Source: DASSWG01 sp041689995 (GTDB lineage: Bacteria > Bacteroidota > Bacteroidia > Flavobacteriales > Flavobacteriaceae). From it: a stretch of 7,765 bases of DNA. The notes below the pieces were generated by a model, which saw only the letters and a list, made by a program, of their open reading frames with translations, was not told where the DNA came from and searched no databases. Shown here one piece after another: positions 7,175-7,765 of the stretch (position 1 is its first letter; each line of letters starts with the position of its first letter). A program made the position numbers and the translations under genes. The DNA is taken from assembly GCA_041689995.1 (NCBI GenBank), contig JBDNFD010000066.1, positions 1 through 7,765 on the forward strand, written 5' to 3'.

Positions 7175-7640
7175 CCTGAATTGGAAATGATTTTTCATAA
7201 AGATGAAATCGATAAGTGCAATTCCTATTCGAGGAGATAGCCTTACTATATTCTTTTTTGAAGGATGAATCTCGAATTTTTGAACTTTATTTTTCATTTT
7301 CGGGTTTTTACAGCATAATCATCTTTTTTTTTGAAGGTGTTTTTTGACTTTTGGCCAATTGGATGGAGAAATACCAGGAAGATGCTCGATACATGGAATA
7401 AAGATGGTGCGTAATTGTTGAAGATATATGAAAGGAGAGATTCTATAAATTATAATCGAAAATCGCAGACCCATGAAATGACCAAATATTGAACATTAAA
7501 TATGCGATATTGACCTTTGATTACGTAATTGTGGACTGAAATCTTTTTACTTTCTGAGAGCCTATTAAAATTTGCCAACATGGTGGGTTCATTTCCAGGC
7601 ATTTAGATCCTCTAAAATTTTTCCAAAATTTTCTTGAAAA
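7175..7640. other. Long intergenic region without a convincing gene
   Basis: Both strands were read for proteins and RNA genes. Open frames are short and lack starts or family motifs, and no tRNA T-arm signature is visible. A weak bulged dyad (7189-7198 with 7203-7210) follows the porin, without a T tract. An 11-base direct repeat, TTTTTTGAAGG, occurs near 7255 and near 7327. A plus-strand frame ending at about 7413 reads as a 25-30 residue peptide with some protein-like character, but has no supported start. The region most likely acts as a spacer in front of the promoter array at the right edge. Confidence 0.6.
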
Positions 7641-7722
7641 AACAGCTTGTTGAAGTAAAAAAGGCACGTATATTTGCACCCGCCAAAAGGGGGAAGGGAG
7701 GAAGTTTGGAAGTTCTTGAAAA
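7631..7722 (+). repeat. Direct repeat flanking the first stable-RNA-type promoter
   Basis: TTCTTGAAAA occurs at 7631-7640 and again at 7713-7722, 82 bp apart, once just before the -33 region and once in the presumed leader. The second copy, in the context AGTTCTTGAAAAT, resembles the TTCTTTGA-type sequences common in Bacteroidota rRNA leaders, which have been compared to boxA antitermination sites. That role is inferred. Confidence 0.4.
7647..7676 (+). promoter_or_regulatory. Strong Bacteroidota promoter, probably of an rRNA or tRNA operon
   Basis: TTG (7647-7649) and TATATTTG (7669-7676) are spaced by 19 bp, matching the Bacteroidota sigma-A consensus TTG-N19-TAnnTTTG in both elements. The following CACCCGCC is the start-site context often seen at rRNA and tRNA promoters in Flavobacteriia. 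An AT-rich run upstream (7612-7640) could serve as an UP-like element. It is the only promoter in the window with both elements intact. The target gene lies beyond the right edge. Confidence 0.72.
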
Positions 7723-7750
7723 TGGGTCGAAAAAAAATAAATTTTTTTTC

Positions 7751-7765
7751 TTTGCACATTAAAAA
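7751..7765 (+). promoter_or_regulatory. Second, truncated tandem promoter (-33 side only)
   Basis: TTTG at 7751-7754, after a pure T tract and followed by CACATTAAAAA, looks like the -33 element and start of the spacer of a second promoter of the same kind. Its -7 box would fall at about 7774, beyond the window. Tandem promoters are usual in front of rRNA operons, which strengthens the idea that one starts just past the right edge. Confidence 0.45.

Noticed and set aside
7189..7210. Hairpin after the porin stop as an intrinsic terminator
   Set aside because: The stem GATTTTTCAT/ATGAAATC needs a two-base bulge, is AT-rich and has no T tract after it, so it is not supported as a terminator.
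7521..7757. Minus-strand open frame of 78 residues at the right edge
   Set aside because: It runs antisense across the strong stable-RNA-type promoter, has low-complexity composition and no recognisable domain or upstream signal.
1..7765. Mobile element, CRISPR array, toxin-antitoxin or defence system
   Set aside because: No transposase, integrase, regularly spaced repeats, terminal inverted repeats or known defence motifs were found on either strand. The gene content is housekeeping and cell envelope.

Overview
The window reads as ordinary chromosomal sequence of a bacterium of the Bacteroidota, most likely class Flavobacteriia. The evidence is low-to-moderate GC, several promoter-like TAnnTTTG (-7) boxes, genes without Shine-Dalgarno sequences, a Porin_10-type outer-membrane protein, and an OmpA-family C-terminus with the cysteine-containing insert common in that class. 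No genus can be named from sequence alone.

Layout, left to right. Bases 1-140 carry the last 45 codons of an OmpA-family peptidoglycan-binding outer-membrane protein, closed by a strong intrinsic terminator (204-240). A leader of about 200 bp with a -7 box (375-382) precedes a complete fold-type I PLP enzyme of the group II decarboxylase family (441-1880, +). It converges on a two-gene minus-strand unit: rnhB (ribonuclease HII, 4485-5087) followed after 43 bp by a large lipoprotein (1985-4441), whose C-terminal half looks like a beta-propeller. The convergent gap holds a thrice-repeated 8-mer that can form alternative hairpins. A 113-bp divergent intergenic region, with one -7 box for each direction, separates rnhB from a 657-residue Porin_10-like porin (5201-7174, +). 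The last 590 bp contain no convincing gene. They end in what looks like a stable-RNA (rRNA or tRNA) promoter region, with one complete promoter and a second cut by the window edge.

The genes do not form one pathway. Three of the five encode cell-envelope proteins (OmpA-family protein, lipoprotein, porin), one is an RNA/DNA-hybrid repair enzyme, and one is a metabolic decarboxylase of unknown substrate. No mobile element, CRISPR array, phage gene or defence system was seen. The items most worth checking are the lipoprotein paired with rnhB, the possibly leaderless GTG start of rnhB, the unassigned decarboxylase, and the promoter array at the right edge.
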